Origin: SSF26 sp037443945 | Lineage (GTDB): Bacteria; Chloroflexota; Anaerolineae; J102 | Reading direction: 5' to 3' | DNA: 64,000 nt | NCBI GenBank assembly: GCA_037443945.1 | Contig: JBBINH010000005.1 | Coordinates: forward strand, 39,136-103,135 | In this document: piece after piece, positions 28,394-40,227 of the stretch | How the letters are laid out: the number at the start of each line of letters is the position of its first letter | Position numbering within the stretch: the stretch's first letter is position 1 | Program-made: the position numbers and the translations under genes | The notes under the pieces: model-generated | The model's database searches: none | What the model was told of the DNA's origin: nothing | What the model saw: the letters and a program-made list of their open reading frames with translations, nothing else

Positions 28394-29785
28394 TCAAGTT
28401 CCAAGACGACGCCAACGGGCGGGCAGATGGTTTTTGACCACGCCCTGCACCCGTTTTCCCCAACCCAGGCCGAAGCCATCGCCGCAGACGAGCACCCAAC
28501 CGTCAGGGCCGGGAGCGGGAAACGCTTCCCCGCGCCGAAACGCCCGCAGTTCCGGCGAATCTAAAGGCAGATCCAGACGACCTGCGTTGCGTGGGGGCAA
28601 GGCTGCCAAGGCCAGGGCATGATCGGGGACGAAGGAATCCCGGTGCTGGCGTCCGGCCCGCAGTCCGATCCGTCGGGGCTGTAGGGGCCGCCAGAACTCC
28701 GGCGCCACGGGCGCCAGATGCCAGGTGTCCTCCTCGCGCAGCCAGCCTGCGGTCGGGAAGGGAACGGCGAAATTCGCCTCCCACAAGGAGCGCAGCAACG
28801 GTGGTAGCCCCCGTGACATCGGTACAGGCCGTAAGGAGCGGTTGGGCGCCGAGGGGCCTTCCCGTTGCAACAGGGCAAAGCAATGCCCTTCGCCCACCGT
28901 ACGATGCGGCCAGATCCGCACGCAGCGTTCCAGGGGCAGACCGGCGGCCAGTTCCGGCTCGATCCAATCGGGCCGGCCGGGATCGAAACCGGGCAACGCC
29001 GGCGGCGCCACGAGGATGAACTCGCGATGGTCGCGCAGAAAGTGGGCGATGACGGCCTCGTTTTCCTCCGGGGCAAAGGTGCAGGTGGCATAAAGCAGCC
29101 GACCGCCGGGGCGGACAAGGGCTGCGGCATCGGCGAGAAGGCGGCGCTGGCGCCGGGCACAGCCGGCTACCGTCGCCGGACTCCATTCCCGCCGGGCCGC
29201 CGGTGTTTTGCGGAACATGCCCTCGCCCGAACAAGGCGCATCCACAAGCACCCGGTCGAACAGGCCCGGCCAACGTGCGGCTAGATCGGCCGCTGTGGCG
29301 GTGGTGACCAGAAAACGGGTGATGCCGGCGCGTTCCAGGTTGTCAACCAGGGCTGCCGCACGGCCCGGCACCGCCTCATTGGCCACGAGCAGGCCCTGAT
29401 CGGCCATGCGGGCGGCCAAATGAGTGGTCTTACCGCCCGGAGCGGCGCACAAATCGAGGACCAGCTCACCGGGTTGCGGGTCCAGCAGGATGGCGGCGGC
29501 CATGGCGCTGGGATCCTGAAGATAGTACAGACCGGCGGCATGATAGGGGTGATGGCCCGGCAGTGGTTCGGCAGCGGCCACGACGATAAAGCCCTCGTCA
29601 CACCAAGGGACCGGCTGCAGAAGCCAGGGCACGCGGCTGCATAGCGCTTCCGGCGTTATCTTCAGCCTGTTGACGCGCAGGCCCAGACGCGGAGGTTCCT
29701 CCAGGCTGGCCCGAAAGGCAGGCGCTTCCGGGCCCAGCCAGGCTTCCATCCGGGCCAGGAAGCGCGTCGGTAAGGGGACGGTCAT
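28394..29785 (-). CDS. rsmF: RsmF/NOL1-NOP2-Sun family rRNA cytosine-C5 methyltransferase
   Basis: 463-residue SAM-dependent methyltransferase. The Sun-domain motifs are present: the SAM loop LCAAPGGKTTHLA (motif I), the motif IV DAPCSGEGMFRK with one catalytic Cys, and the motif VI TCTFAPEENE with the nucleophile Cys. The N-terminal PLPTRFLARMEAWLG and RVNRLKI segments and the C-terminal RsmF-type extension (about residues 300-463) fit the 16S rRNA m5C methyltransferase group. The end of the protein carries a PUA-like region with VLVCGDGFGLGWGKRV. It is convergent with the peroxidase fusion and divergent from MoxR. Exact target base cannot be read from the sequence. Confidence 0.88.
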   Translation of the reverse strand: MTVPLPTRFLARMEAWLGPEAPAFRASLEEPPRLGLRVNRLKITPEALCSRVPWLLQPVPWCDEGFIVVAAAEPLPGHHPYHAAGLYYLQDPSAMAAAILLDPQPGELVLDLCAAPGGKTTHLAARMADQGLLVANEAVPGRAAALVDNLERAGITRFLVTTATAADLAARWPGLFDRVLVDAPCSGEGMFRKTPAARREWSPATVAGCARRQRRLLADAAALVRPGGRLLYATCTFAPEENEAVIAHFLRDHREFILVAPPALPGFDPGRPDWIEPELAAGLPLERCVRIWPHRTVGEGHCFALLQREGPSAPNRSLRPVPMSRGLPPLLRSLWEANFAVPFPTAGWLREEDTWHLAPVAPEFWRPLQPRRIGLRAGRQHRDSFVPDHALALAALPPRNAGRLDLPLDSPELRAFRRGEAFPAPGPDGWVLVCGDGFGLGWGKRVQGVVKNHLPARWRRLGT

Positions 29786-29838
29786 GGCAGGATTGTAGCA
29801 TCCATCGTCCCAACTGGCATGACGGCGCCATCACAGGG

Positions 29839-29844
29839 TAGAAT
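29839..29844 (+). promoter_or_regulatory. Candidate -10 element (TAGAAT) for the MoxR gene
   Basis: TAGAAT lies 18 bases before the ATG at 29863 in the 77-base divergent gap. The -35 is weak. If used, the leader would be very short or the start would be the ATG at 29878. Confidence 0.35.
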
Positions 29845-29862
29845 AACGGCAGATTCATTGCG

Positions 29863-30765
29863 ATGGCATCCATTTCCATGCTACCGACAACCATCACTTC
29901 CGTGGACACGCTGCAAGCGGCGTTGCAGGACCGGTGCTATATCGCCGACCGTAGTCTGGCCGTGGCCATCTATCTTGCCCTCAAATTGCGCAAGCCCCTT
30001 TTCCTGGAAGGTGAGGCCGGGGTTGGCAAGACGGAGGTGGCCAAGGTCCTGGCGGCCGTGCTCGAGCGGCCTCTCATCCGCCTGCAATGCTACGAGGGTC
30101 TCGATGTCAACACGGCCGTATACGAATGGAACTACGCCCGTCAGATCCTCTACATTCGCCTGCTCGAGGCCGGCCGTCAAGCGCAAGGCGATCTGCACCT
30201 GGCCGATCTGTTCGGGCCGGAGTTTTTGCTCAAACGGCCCATCCTGCAAGCCCTCGACGGCAGCGGCGGGCAGGCGCCGGTCCTGCTCATCGACGAAATC
30301 GATCGCGCCGACGAGGAATTCGAGGCCTTTTTGTTGGAGGTCCTCTCCGATTTCCAGGTGACCATCCCCGAAATCGGTACCCTGCGGGCGGCCGAACCGC
30401 CCATTGTCGTCATCACCTCGAACCGCACCCGCGAGGTCCACGACGCCCTCAAACGGCGCTGTCTCTACCACTGGCTTGACTACCCGACCTTTGCCCGCGA
30501 ATGCGCCATCGTGCGCGCTCGCGTGCCGCAAGCCCCTGCCCATCTGACCGAAGCGGTTGTCCGTTTTGTGCAGCGGTTACGGCAAGAGGACCTGTATAAA
30601 AAGCCAGGTGTGGCCGAAACCCTGGATTGGATGGAGGCTCTCATGGCCCTTGACCAAGAAGCGCTGGACGAAGCGGTCGTGTTGGAGACGCTAGGGGTCC
30701 TGCTCAAGTACCAAGACGATATCGCTTACGTAGCGGCAGGCCGGCTGAAGGCACTGTTGAGCTGA
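29863..30765 (+). CDS. MoxR family AAA ATPase
   Basis: 300-residue AAA+ ATPase with Walker A GEAGVGKTEVAK (about 50-61), Walker B LLIDEIDRADEEFEAFLLEVL, sensor 1 VVITSNRTREV and the arginine-finger region DALKRRCLYHW. This matches the MoxR/CoxD group that remodels metalloenzymes or other complexes, usually with a von Willebrand A-domain partner. No such partner is encoded next to it; it is followed three bases later by an epimerase. ATG 29863 or 29878 (MLPTTITSV) may be the true start. Confidence 0.9.
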   Translation: MASISMLPTTITSVDTLQAALQDRCYIADRSLAVAIYLALKLRKPLFLEGEAGVGKTEVAKVLAAVLERPLIRLQCYEGLDVNTAVYEWNYARQILYIRLLEAGRQAQGDLHLADLFGPEFLLKRPILQALDGSGGQAPVLLIDEIDRADEEFEAFLLEVLSDFQVTIPEIGTLRAAEPPIVVITSNRTREVHDALKRRCLYHWLDYPTFARECAIVRARVPQAPAHLTEAVVRFVQRLRQEDLYKKPGVAETLDWMEALMALDQEALDEAVVLETLGVLLKYQDDIAYVAAGRLKALLS

Positions 30766-30767
30766 CC

Positions 30768-31775
30768 ATGTCCCTCGCAACCGGGATTGCCTTTGTGACC
30801 GGAGCCAACGGTTTTCTCGGTGCCACCTTGGTGCGACATCTGGTAGTGGCCGGTTGGCAGGTGCGCTGTTTGCTCCGTCCGGGCGCCGACGTTATGACGT
30901 TACAGGACCTGCCCTTTGCGCGCATCGAGGGCGATCTGTGCCATCCGGAAAGCTATCGCCACGCCTTGGCCGGATGCGCCGCGTTGTTTCACCTGGCGGC
31001 GCTTTACACCCATGACCCTCGGCATGAAGCCGAGATGATGCGAGTCAACGGCGAAGGAACCCGGATGGTGCTGGAGGCCGGTCTCGATGCCGGCGTTGCC
31101 CGCATGGTCTACGTCGGCACCATCGGCGTGATCGGACAGCCGACGGATGGGAGCCTGGCGACGGAAGACACGCCTTTCAACCTCCCGCAGCCCAGCGCCT
31201 ATGTGCGCAGTAAGCTGGCCGGAGAACGGCAGGCGCTGGCCCTGGCGGCAGCCGGCGCGCCGGTGGTTGTCGTTCATCCGGTGGCCATGCTCGGGGCCGG
31301 CGACTGGCGACCGACGGCGAGCGGTCGCCGTGTCTTGGCCGTTTTGTGCGGCCGTGTGCCGCCCTATCCCCCCGGCGGCATCAACTGGGCCCCGGTTGAC
31401 GATGTGGCGCACGGGCTCATCCTGGCGGCAGAGCGAGGCGTGCCCGGCCGCCGTTACATCCTGGGCCATGCCCAGGGGAACCTGGACCGCCAGGCCTTTA
31501 TCGACCTCATCGGCGCGGCCGCACGGCGTCGGGGTCTTTCGTTTCCCGGACTCGGTGTGCGCCGAACCCTGCGCAACCGACTGGCGAGCCTGCGCCGACA
31601 CCGAGTGGCCGAACGCACGGCTGCCGAAGGGGGGCCGGAACGCCTGACCTGCAATCCGGCCCGGGCGATCGCCGAGTTGGGGATGCCTCAATCGAGTCTG
31701 GCGGCGGCAGCCGCAGCCGCCGTGGATTGGTATTACCATCATCCTACCATCCTTGCCCGTTTTTGCGCCTCCTAG
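30768..31775 (+). CDS. NAD-dependent epimerase/dehydratase (HpnA-like)
   Basis: 335-residue extended SDR. The N-terminal TGANGFLG motif binds the nucleotide, the active-site Tyr-Lys is YVRSK (about 145-149), and the GTIGVIG strand precedes it with a Thr where Ser is usual. Overall pattern (VHPVAMLGAGDWRPT, GINWAPVDDVAHG) matches dihydroflavonol reductase-like and hopanoid-associated sugar epimerases (HpnA). It starts three bases after MoxR. No hopanoid genes are visible, so the specific role is open. Confidence 0.82.
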   Translation: MSLATGIAFVTGANGFLGATLVRHLVVAGWQVRCLLRPGADVMTLQDLPFARIEGDLCHPESYRHALAGCAALFHLAALYTHDPRHEAEMMRVNGEGTRMVLEAGLDAGVARMVYVGTIGVIGQPTDGSLATEDTPFNLPQPSAYVRSKLAGERQALALAAAGAPVVVVHPVAMLGAGDWRPTASGRRVLAVLCGRVPPYPPGGINWAPVDDVAHGLILAAERGVPGRRYILGHAQGNLDRQAFIDLIGAAARRRGLSFPGLGVRRTLRNRLASLRRHRVAERTAAEGGPERLTCNPARAIAELGMPQSSLAAAAAAAVDWYYHHPTILARFCAS

Positions 31776-31820
31776 GGCCGCAGCGGCCGGGGGCATTGCC
31801 GATTCTCGGTGTTTAGGATT

Positions 31821-32942
31821 ATGATGAACGGCGTGGCCATCCTGCAACTCATCGTCGGTCTGATCCTGCTCATCCTCGGTGCGGAGCTGTTGGTGCGCGG
31901 GGCTTCACGGTTGGCCGCGGCCATCGGCATCTCACCGCTTGTCATCGGTCTGACCGTGGTCGCCTTCGGCACGAGTTCCCCGGAGCTGGCCGTCAGCCTG
32001 GTTTCGGCCTGGACCGGTCAGGCGGATATCGCCGTCGGCAATGTCGTCGGCAGCAATATCTTCAACATCCTGGTCATCATCGGTCTTTCGGCCCTTATCG
32101 TGCCGCTGACCGTGGCGCAGCAGTTGGTCCGGCTGGATGTCCCGCTCCTGATCGGGGTTTCTCTGCTGACCTTTCTGCTCAGTCGCGATGGCCTTATCGG
32201 CCGCGGAGAGGGGCTTATCCTGTTCGGTCTTTTGATCGCCTACCTGGTGTTTTTGGCCCGCTTCAGCCCGCGCGAATCGGTCGAGGTCCAGGCCGAATAT
32301 GCTCAGGAGTTCGGCGATAGTCGTTTCAAGGGGCCCCTGCAATACGTCTCCTACTTTGTCCTGGTCGGGCTCGGTCTGATCCTGCTCGTGGTTGGCTCAC
32401 GCTGGCTGGTGGCCGGTGCGGTTGCCGTGGCGCGTCTTTTGGGCGTGAGTGAGCTGGTTATCGGCCTCACCATCATTGCCGGCGGCACATCGTTGCCCGA
32501 AGTCGCCACCTCGGTGGTGGCGGCTCTGCGCAAGGAGCGGGATATCGCCGTGGGGAATGCGGTGGGGAGCAATCTGTTCAACCTGCTGGCCGTCCTCGGC
32601 CTTGCGGCCCTGGTGGCGCCGCGGGGTGTTGCCGTTGCGCAGGCGGCTCTTGTTTTCGATCTGCCGGTGATGATCGCCGTCGCCGTGGCGACCTTACCCG
32701 TTTTCTTTACGGGCTATCGCATTGCCCGTTGGGAAGGGGCTTTGTTCCTGGCCTATTATGCGGCGTATCTGCTCTACATAGGACTTGACGCTCTCCAGCA
32801 CGAGACGTTGGGTCCCTATCGTGCGGTTATGCTGGGGTTTGTGCTGCCGTTGACGGCCATCACGCTGGGGATCTTGGTCCTCCGCGAATGGCAGATGATA
32901 CGGCGCCGTGTCCTGCCGGGCGCTACCGAGACCCCTGACTGA
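31821..32942 (+). CDS. Calcium/sodium antiporter (CaCA family, YrbG-like)
   Basis: Integral membrane exchanger of about 373 residues with ten likely spans. The two inverted alpha-repeats that bind the cations are visible: GTSSPELAVSLVSAW in the first half and GGTSLPEVATSVVAAL in the second, each followed by an IAVGN.VGSNIFN/LFN motif. This is diagnostic for K-independent Na/Ca exchangers of the YrbG type. The in-frame GTG/ATG candidates are 31809 (upstream) and the adjacent ATGs at 31821 and 31824; the latter have the better spacing to GGATT. It follows the epimerase gene by 45 bases. Confidence 0.92.
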   Translation: MMNGVAILQLIVGLILLILGAELLVRGASRLAAAIGISPLVIGLTVVAFGTSSPELAVSLVSAWTGQADIAVGNVVGSNIFNILVIIGLSALIVPLTVAQQLVRLDVPLLIGVSLLTFLLSRDGLIGRGEGLILFGLLIAYLVFLARFSPRESVEVQAEYAQEFGDSRFKGPLQYVSYFVLVGLGLILLVVGSRWLVAGAVAVARLLGVSELVIGLTIIAGGTSLPEVATSVVAALRKERDIAVGNAVGSNLFNLLAVLGLAALVAPRGVAVAQAALVFDLPVMIAVAVATLPVFFTGYRIARWEGALFLAYYAAYLLYIGLDALQHETLGPYRAVMLGFVLPLTAITLGILVLREWQMIRRRVLPGATETPD

Positions 32943-33101
32943 TCCTCGACGATGGCGTGTTTGTGGTTTGGTTCATCTTGTTCGCTCTCTTGCAGGCCGA
33001 TCGATGGCCGGATAAGCAAGGATCAAGGCGTGGAGGATGACTTCGATCCTCCAGGTTCTAGGTATCCGCCGTTTTGAGCAACGCGAAAAGGAGTTTCCAC
33101 G

Positions 33102-34217
33102 ATGCATGCCGACATCAAACTCGGCCGGATATGGGGTATTCCTATCGGTCTGCACGTCAGTTGGTTTCTCATTTTTGTCCTGGTGACGTGGTCGCTTGCC
33201 CTGGGCTATTTCCCCAACGAATACCCTTCGCTACCTCGAGGCGCCTACTGGCTGCTGGGGGTAGTGACGAGTATTCTTTTCTTCGCTTCGGTTTTGCTGC
33301 ATGAACTGGGCCATTCGGTGCTGGCGCTGCGGAATGGGGTGCCCGTTCGTGGCATTTCCTTGTTTATCTTCGGGGGTGTGGCCCAAATCGGGCGGGAGCC
33401 ACCCACGCCAGGGGCCGAGTTTCGTATAGCTATTGCGGGACCGTTAGCCAGCGCGGCTTTGGCCGCCGCTTTCGCCGTGCTGTGGTGGTTGGACCGGGCC
33501 ATTCCCTATCTAGCCGCGCCCAGCATCTGGTTGGCGCGCATCAATCTGCTCCTGGCCGTGTTCAACCTGATCCCCGGTTTTCCCCTGGATGGAGGCCGCG
33601 TTCTGCGCGCCCTGGTCTGGCAGTGGACGGGAAGCTATCATCGGGCGACCTACATCGCTTCCCTGAGCGGGCAAATCGTCGCCTTCGGCTTCATCGGCAT
33701 CGGGGTGATCACCATCCTCGGCGGCAATCTCTTCAACGGGCTTTGGCTCATCTTCATCGGCTGGTTCTTGCAAAACGCGGCGGCCGCCGCCTATGCCCAG
33801 ATCAACCTGGAGACCCAACTGCGTGGGGTTAGGGTGGGTCAGCTCATGCGCAGCAGCTATCCGCGCGTAACGGCGCAAACGTCTCTTCAGGAGCTGATCG
33901 AGGATCAAATCTTGCGCAGCGGCGAGCGCTGTTTCATGGTGGCCGATGACGGCAACCTTTTGGGTATGCTGGGCCTGCGCGATATCACGGCCGTGCCCAA
34001 GATGGCCTGGCCGCATACCACGGTAGCGCAGGTCATGGTCCCGCTGGAACGGCTGGTCTGGGTCGAACCGGAAACGGAGCTGATCGAGGCGCTTCATCTC
34101 ATGGACGAGAAGCAGGTGGCCCAATTGCCGGTCGTGCTGGCCAACCGCGTGCTCGGTCTCCTCTCGCGCGAGCAGATTTTGCACTATATCCGTACCCGCA
34201 GCGAGTTGAAGATCTAA
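33102..34217 (+). CDS. Site-2 protease family (M50) membrane metalloprotease with CBS pair
   Basis: 371-residue intramembrane zinc protease. The zinc-binding HELGH is at residues 67-71, and NLIPGFPLDGGR (about 158-169) supplies the third ligand Asp. Six or so membrane segments occupy residues 15-225. Residues about 240-371 form two CBS domains (VGQLMRSSYPRV and VAQVMVPLERLV), which in related SpoIVFB-like rhomboid-free S2Ps bind adenine nucleotides and regulate activity. AAAGGAG is six to ten bases before the ATG. Neighbours (antiporter, ClpB) do not reveal the substrate; membrane-tethered regulators are typical. Confidence 0.92.
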   Translation: MHADIKLGRIWGIPIGLHVSWFLIFVLVTWSLALGYFPNEYPSLPRGAYWLLGVVTSILFFASVLLHELGHSVLALRNGVPVRGISLFIFGGVAQIGREPPTPGAEFRIAIAGPLASAALAAAFAVLWWLDRAIPYLAAPSIWLARINLLLAVFNLIPGFPLDGGRVLRALVWQWTGSYHRATYIASLSGQIVAFGFIGIGVITILGGNLFNGLWLIFIGWFLQNAAAAAYAQINLETQLRGVRVGQLMRSSYPRVTAQTSLQELIEDQILRSGERCFMVADDGNLLGMLGLRDITAVPKMAWPHTTVAQVMVPLERLVWVEPETELIEALHLMDEKQVAQLPVVLANRVLGLLSREQILHYIRTRSELKI

Positions 34218-34241
34218 GGCGTTGGCCAACGGCATATAGTT

Positions 34242-34269
34242 CGCTAATATCGCGCTAAGCTTCGGCTAA
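34242..34269 (+). promoter_or_regulatory. Three direct repeats (CGCTAA-like) with 11-base period upstream of clpB
   Basis: CGCTAA at 34242, CGCTAA at 34253 and GGCTAA at 34264, exactly one helical turn apart. A candidate -10, TATTCT, follows at 34281. OmpR/PhoB-family regulators bind helix-phased direct repeats of this kind. Related repeats precede the liv operon (43936-43964). No CIRCE element of the HrcA type was seen before clpB. Confidence 0.45.
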
Positions 34270-34354
34270 CGGCGCGGGCTTATTCTCAGGGTAAATTCGG
34301 GTGCAGACGCCGGCAAGCGTCTGCCATCCCCTGCAAGGAGGAAAGCGATTTACC

Positions 34355-36967
<2,613 letters not shown>

Positions 36968-36989
36968 TGGCTGCATCGCCCCCGGAAAA

Positions 36990-37021
36990 GGATGCCAACG
37001 CCTTGTTGGCATCCTTTTTTT
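36990..37021. terminator. Bidirectional rho-independent terminator between clpB and livF
   Basis: GGATGCCAAC (36990-36999) pairs with GTTGGCATCC (37005-37014) across five bases, followed on the plus strand by seven T (37015-37021). The minus strand has a shorter TTTT after the stem, so the hairpin may end both convergent transcripts. The T-run overlaps the last codon region of livF. Confidence 0.9.
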
Positions 37022-37811
37022 ATGATAACCAGCGTTTACGACGCTTATAATGCTTTACTTGGCGATACGATTTTCGTTCGCCTAAGGCACTAAGACCCAA
37101 ATAAAACTCGCGAACATCGGCGTTTTCGCGCAAATCGGCGGGATACCCTTCTAAGACAATACGTCCGTTTTCCATGATATAGGCGTAATTGGCCACCTTT
37201 AATGCCATATTAGCGTTCTGTTCGACCAGAAGGATGGTCGTTTGTTGCTCTTGATTGATGCGTTTGATAATGTTGAAAATCTCAAGAACAAGCAAAGGGG
37301 CCAAACCCAGCGAGGGCTCATCCAACATCATCAGCTTCGGTTCGGCCATCAGGGCGCGGCCGATGGCCAGCATTTGCTGCTCACCTCCCGAGAGATAGCC
37401 TGCCTTCTGCCGTCGTCGCTCCTGCAGCCGCGGGAAGTAGTGATAGACCATCTCCATGCGCGTCGCCAGGCGAGAGGCGGGAGCGGTGTAGGCTCCGGCG
37501 ATCAGGTTTTCCTCGACGGTCAGGTGCTCGAAGACGCGTCGCCCTTCCATGACCTGAAAAATGCCCATGCGCACGATTTCATCGGCATCCTTGCGCTGAA
37601 TGGCCTGCCCCATGAACTCGATGCTGCCGTCGGTCACCTCGCCGTTCTCGGGTTTGAGGAGGCCGGAAATGGCCTTGAGGGTGGTGGATTTTCCGGCCCC
37701 GTTGGCGCCCAACAGGGCGACGATCTGGCCCTGGGGCACCTGGAGCGACATCCCCTTCAGGACCAGGATGACCTTGTTGTAGATGACCTCGATATTGTTC
37801 AGCGTCAACAT
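37020..37811 (-). CDS. livF: Branched-chain-type ABC transporter ATP-binding protein LivF
   Basis: 263-residue ABC ATPase. Walker A is GANGAGKST, the signature LSGGEQQMLAIGRALM, and Walker B LMMLDEPSLGLAP, all canonical for the LivF/LivG type. The C-terminal 25 residues (SYRQVKHYKRRKRWLS) are unusually basic. The 3' third of the gene is distinctly AT-richer than the rest. It is the last gene of a six-gene operon, after the binding protein gene, with GAGAAGG before the ATG. Confidence 0.93.
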   Translation of the reverse strand: MLTLNNIEVIYNKVILVLKGMSLQVPQGQIVALLGANGAGKSTTLKAISGLLKPENGEVTDGSIEFMGQAIQRKDADEIVRMGIFQVMEGRRVFEHLTVEENLIAGAYTAPASRLATRMEMVYHYFPRLQERRRQKAGYLSGGEQQMLAIGRALMAEPKLMMLDEPSLGLAPLLVLEIFNIIKRINQEQQTTILLVEQNANMALKVANYAYIMENGRIVLEGYPADLRENADVREFYLGLSALGERKSYRQVKHYKRRKRWLS

Positions 37812-37865
37812 AGCCGCCTTCTCTGGGCGTGGGGGAGGGCGACGTCATCCCTCCCCCACAGATGG

Positions 37866-39089
37866 TTACGGTGTAGCCGAGATGTAGTCGCTCACCTGGA
37901 CCCATTTGCCGTTCTCCACCTTGAACATGCGCAGAGCGTTGTTGCCCTTGTGGCTGGTGGGTGAGAAGGAAATGGGTGCGGTGACACCGCCGGTGTCGAA
38001 GTTCTGGATGGATTCGAGGCCGCCGCGGATGTTCTCGCCGGTCACGGGCTTGCCCTGCTGGATGGTGCGCCGGATGCCCTCGGTCATGACGGCCATGGTC
38101 CACCAGCCCTGGCTATAGTGGAGCCCTTTGGCCTCCAGACTGGAGCCCTTGCTCTTCAACCACTCGTCGGGGTCCTTATGACCCGGCACGGGCGATGTGG
38201 GCGGGGTGAAGGGAAGGGCGCCGAACACACCCTCGGCTGCCGCTCCGGCCAGATTGATCAGGATCTCATCCGCACACCAGTTGAGCAGGATGAATTGCAT
38301 GCTGTTCTTGTAGCCCTGATCGGCCGCGTTCTTCAGCAAAACGGCAGCCGGACTCGAAACCGTGTGGACGATGACGTAATTGGCGCCGAATTGCTGAATC
38401 TGGGCCAATTCGGCTACGTAGTCGGTCGCTCCGCGCGGCATGGGCAGGCTGGTGAAGCCGATGCCGTTGGCGTCGGCAAAGGCCTTGGCATCCTCCAGCG
38501 GCGATTGCCCGAAGGGACTATCGTGATGAATGACGGCCACCTTTGGCTTCCCGCTGTTGCCCTTCGCCGCCCAGTCATCCGCCGCCCAGCGGAGGGCAAT
38601 GATGGCCTGGTCGGAATAGGTGGTGCCGATCAGGAAGTTGTAGGGCGCCTCGTCCATCTTGGTCAGGGCTGCCGAATAGGAGGCCGACATGAAGGGGATT
38701 TTGTCCTCGGCGATTCTGGGCCGCAGGGCTTCGGTATCGCCGGTACCCCAACCCATAAAGGCCACCACTCCCTCGCCGACAAACTGGCTGTAGAGGGCTT
38801 CGGCCTGGTCCACCTTGTAGGCATAGTCGGCCGAGACCAGGTCAATGGGATGGCCCTCCACACCGCCTTTGCTGTTGAGCCATTCGACAAAACCTTTGAC
38901 GCCTTCGCTATAGGGCGTGCCGACATCGGCCGTGGCCCCGGTCAAGTCGAAGATGGCGCCGACCTTGACCGGCTCTTGCGGCCGGACGGCTTCGGTCGCC
39001 GCCGGGGCTTGCGGCGCAGGACCGGCGCAGGCACTTAGTATCAGCACCGCGAACAACACGAATGGGATGATCAGTTGGCGACGCGACAT
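37866..39089 (-). CDS. Branched-chain-type ABC transporter substrate-binding lipoprotein
   Basis: 407-residue periplasmic-binding fold type I protein of the LivK/LivJ family, membrane anchored: signal peptide with ILSAC (Cys21). It begins KVGAIFDLTGATADVG after the linker and shows the family segments SKGGVEGHPIDLV, HHDSPFGQSP and NWCADEILINLAG. The ATG at 39089 has AGGAGG upstream; the longer in-frame start at 39140 lacks one. The ligand is not predictable; the operon's acyl-CoA ligase suggests a carboxylic acid rather than an amino acid. Confidence 0.9.
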   Translation of the reverse strand: MSRRQLIIPFVLFAVLILSACAGPAPQAPAATEAVRPQEPVKVGAIFDLTGATADVGTPYSEGVKGFVEWLNSKGGVEGHPIDLVSADYAYKVDQAEALYSQFVGEGVVAFMGWGTGDTEALRPRIAEDKIPFMSASYSAALTKMDEAPYNFLIGTTYSDQAIIALRWAADDWAAKGNSGKPKVAVIHHDSPFGQSPLEDAKAFADANGIGFTSLPMPRGATDYVAELAQIQQFGANYVIVHTVSSPAAVLLKNAADQGYKNSMQFILLNWCADEILINLAGAAAEGVFGALPFTPPTSPVPGHKDPDEWLKSKGSSLEAKGLHYSQGWWTMAVMTEGIRRTIQQGKPVTGENIRGGLESIQNFDTGGVTAPISFSPTSHKGNNALRMFKVENGKWVQVSDYISATP

Positions 39090-39171
39090 GGGATATCCTC
39101 CTAACCAAAAAGCAAATAGAAGAAAAAAATCGGAAATCAATCTAAAATTTTAAGAAATCTTATCACCTCCC

Positions 39172-40215
39172 TTAATAGCTAAAAGGCCACAAACGGAAGT
39201 AATTTTTGATGTCTCTCCAGATCTTATTCAGCCCTTCTGGTTCAAAAATCAGAAATAAGATGATTACCAAGCCGAATGCTGCTAACTGGAAAAAGGGGAT
39301 TAACCCTTCGACGATAGGAAATGTACCTTTGAGCGCCCGTCCCAGATTGGTCAACAAAGCCGGCAGAAGGGTCATAAAAGCCGCGCCGAAATACGAACCG
39401 GTGACCGAACCCAGCCCGCCGATGATGATCATGGCCAGGTAGGTGACCGAGACATCCATGGTAAAACGTTCCCAGGTCACGATGGTGCGGTAATGGGCCG
39501 TCAGGGCGCCGGCCAGACCGACGAAAAAGGAGGAAATGGCAAAGGCCAGGAGCTTGTACTTGAACAGGTCGACGCCCATGACCGAGGCGGCAATGTCCTG
39601 GTCGCGAATGGCAATGAAGGCACGGCCAAAACGGCTGCGGAAGAGGTTGACGGTAAGGAGGGTGACCAAAGCGGCACAGCCCCAGATGACCCAGTAGAAG
39701 TTGAAATCGGTGTTGACCCGTCGGCCGAACAGGGTCGGCGCCGGAACGACCAGGGCCTCGACCCCACCGGTCACGGCTTTCCAATGGGTGACCACCCACA
39801 AGATGATGACCTGGGCGGCCAGCGTGGCAATGGCCAGGTACAGACCTTTCAGGCGCAGCGAAGGGATTCCGAAGACCATCCCCACCAAGGCCGTCATCAG
39901 GCAGGCGATAGGCGTCGATAGCCACCAGGGCACACCGTAGCGGGCGGTCAGGATGCCGGCGGTATACGCTCCCACGGCTAGAAAGCCCCCCTGGCCCAGG
40001 CTGATCTGGCCGGTGTAACCGACCAGGATATTGAGACCGATGGCCCCGATGACGGCAATCCCGACCTGATTGGCCAGATTGAGGTAGTAACGGCTGGCCA
40101 GGAAGGGGAAGATCAAGGCCAGGACGATGACCAGGACCAGGCGGATTTTCTGCGCCGGAGTGCGGCGCAACGCCATATCCTGCTCGTAGGTTGTGTGGTA
40201 AATGCCCGAGACCAT
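39172..40215 (-). CDS. livM: Branched-chain-type ABC transporter permease LivM
   Basis: 347-residue permease with about eight to ten membrane segments. Diagnostic segments are LNILVGYTGQISLGQGGFLAVGAY (about 65-88, given here in parts: LNILVGYTGQ then ISLGQGG), RFGRAFIAIRDQDIAASVMG (the EAA-like loop) and GGLGSVTGSYFGAAF. GGAGGAGG lies seven bases before the ATG at 40215. The last 50 codons are noticeably AT-rich. Paired with LivH encoded immediately upstream. Confidence 0.92.
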   Translation of the reverse strand: MVSGIYHTTYEQDMALRRTPAQKIRLVLVIVLALIFPFLASRYYLNLANQVGIAVIGAIGLNILVGYTGQISLGQGGFLAVGAYTAGILTARYGVPWWLSTPIACLMTALVGMVFGIPSLRLKGLYLAIATLAAQVIILWVVTHWKAVTGGVEALVVPAPTLFGRRVNTDFNFYWVIWGCAALVTLLTVNLFRSRFGRAFIAIRDQDIAASVMGVDLFKYKLLAFAISSFFVGLAGALTAHYRTIVTWERFTMDVSVTYLAMIIIGGLGSVTGSYFGAAFMTLLPALLTNLGRALKGTFPIVEGLIPFFQLAAFGLVIILFLIFEPEGLNKIWRDIKNYFRLWPFSY

Positions 40216-40227
40216 GTCCGCCTCCTC

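Noticed and set aside
34218..34354. Looked for a CIRCE element upstream of clpB
   Set aside because: No TTAGCACTC-N9-GAGTGCTAA type sequence is present; only the phased short repeats are found.
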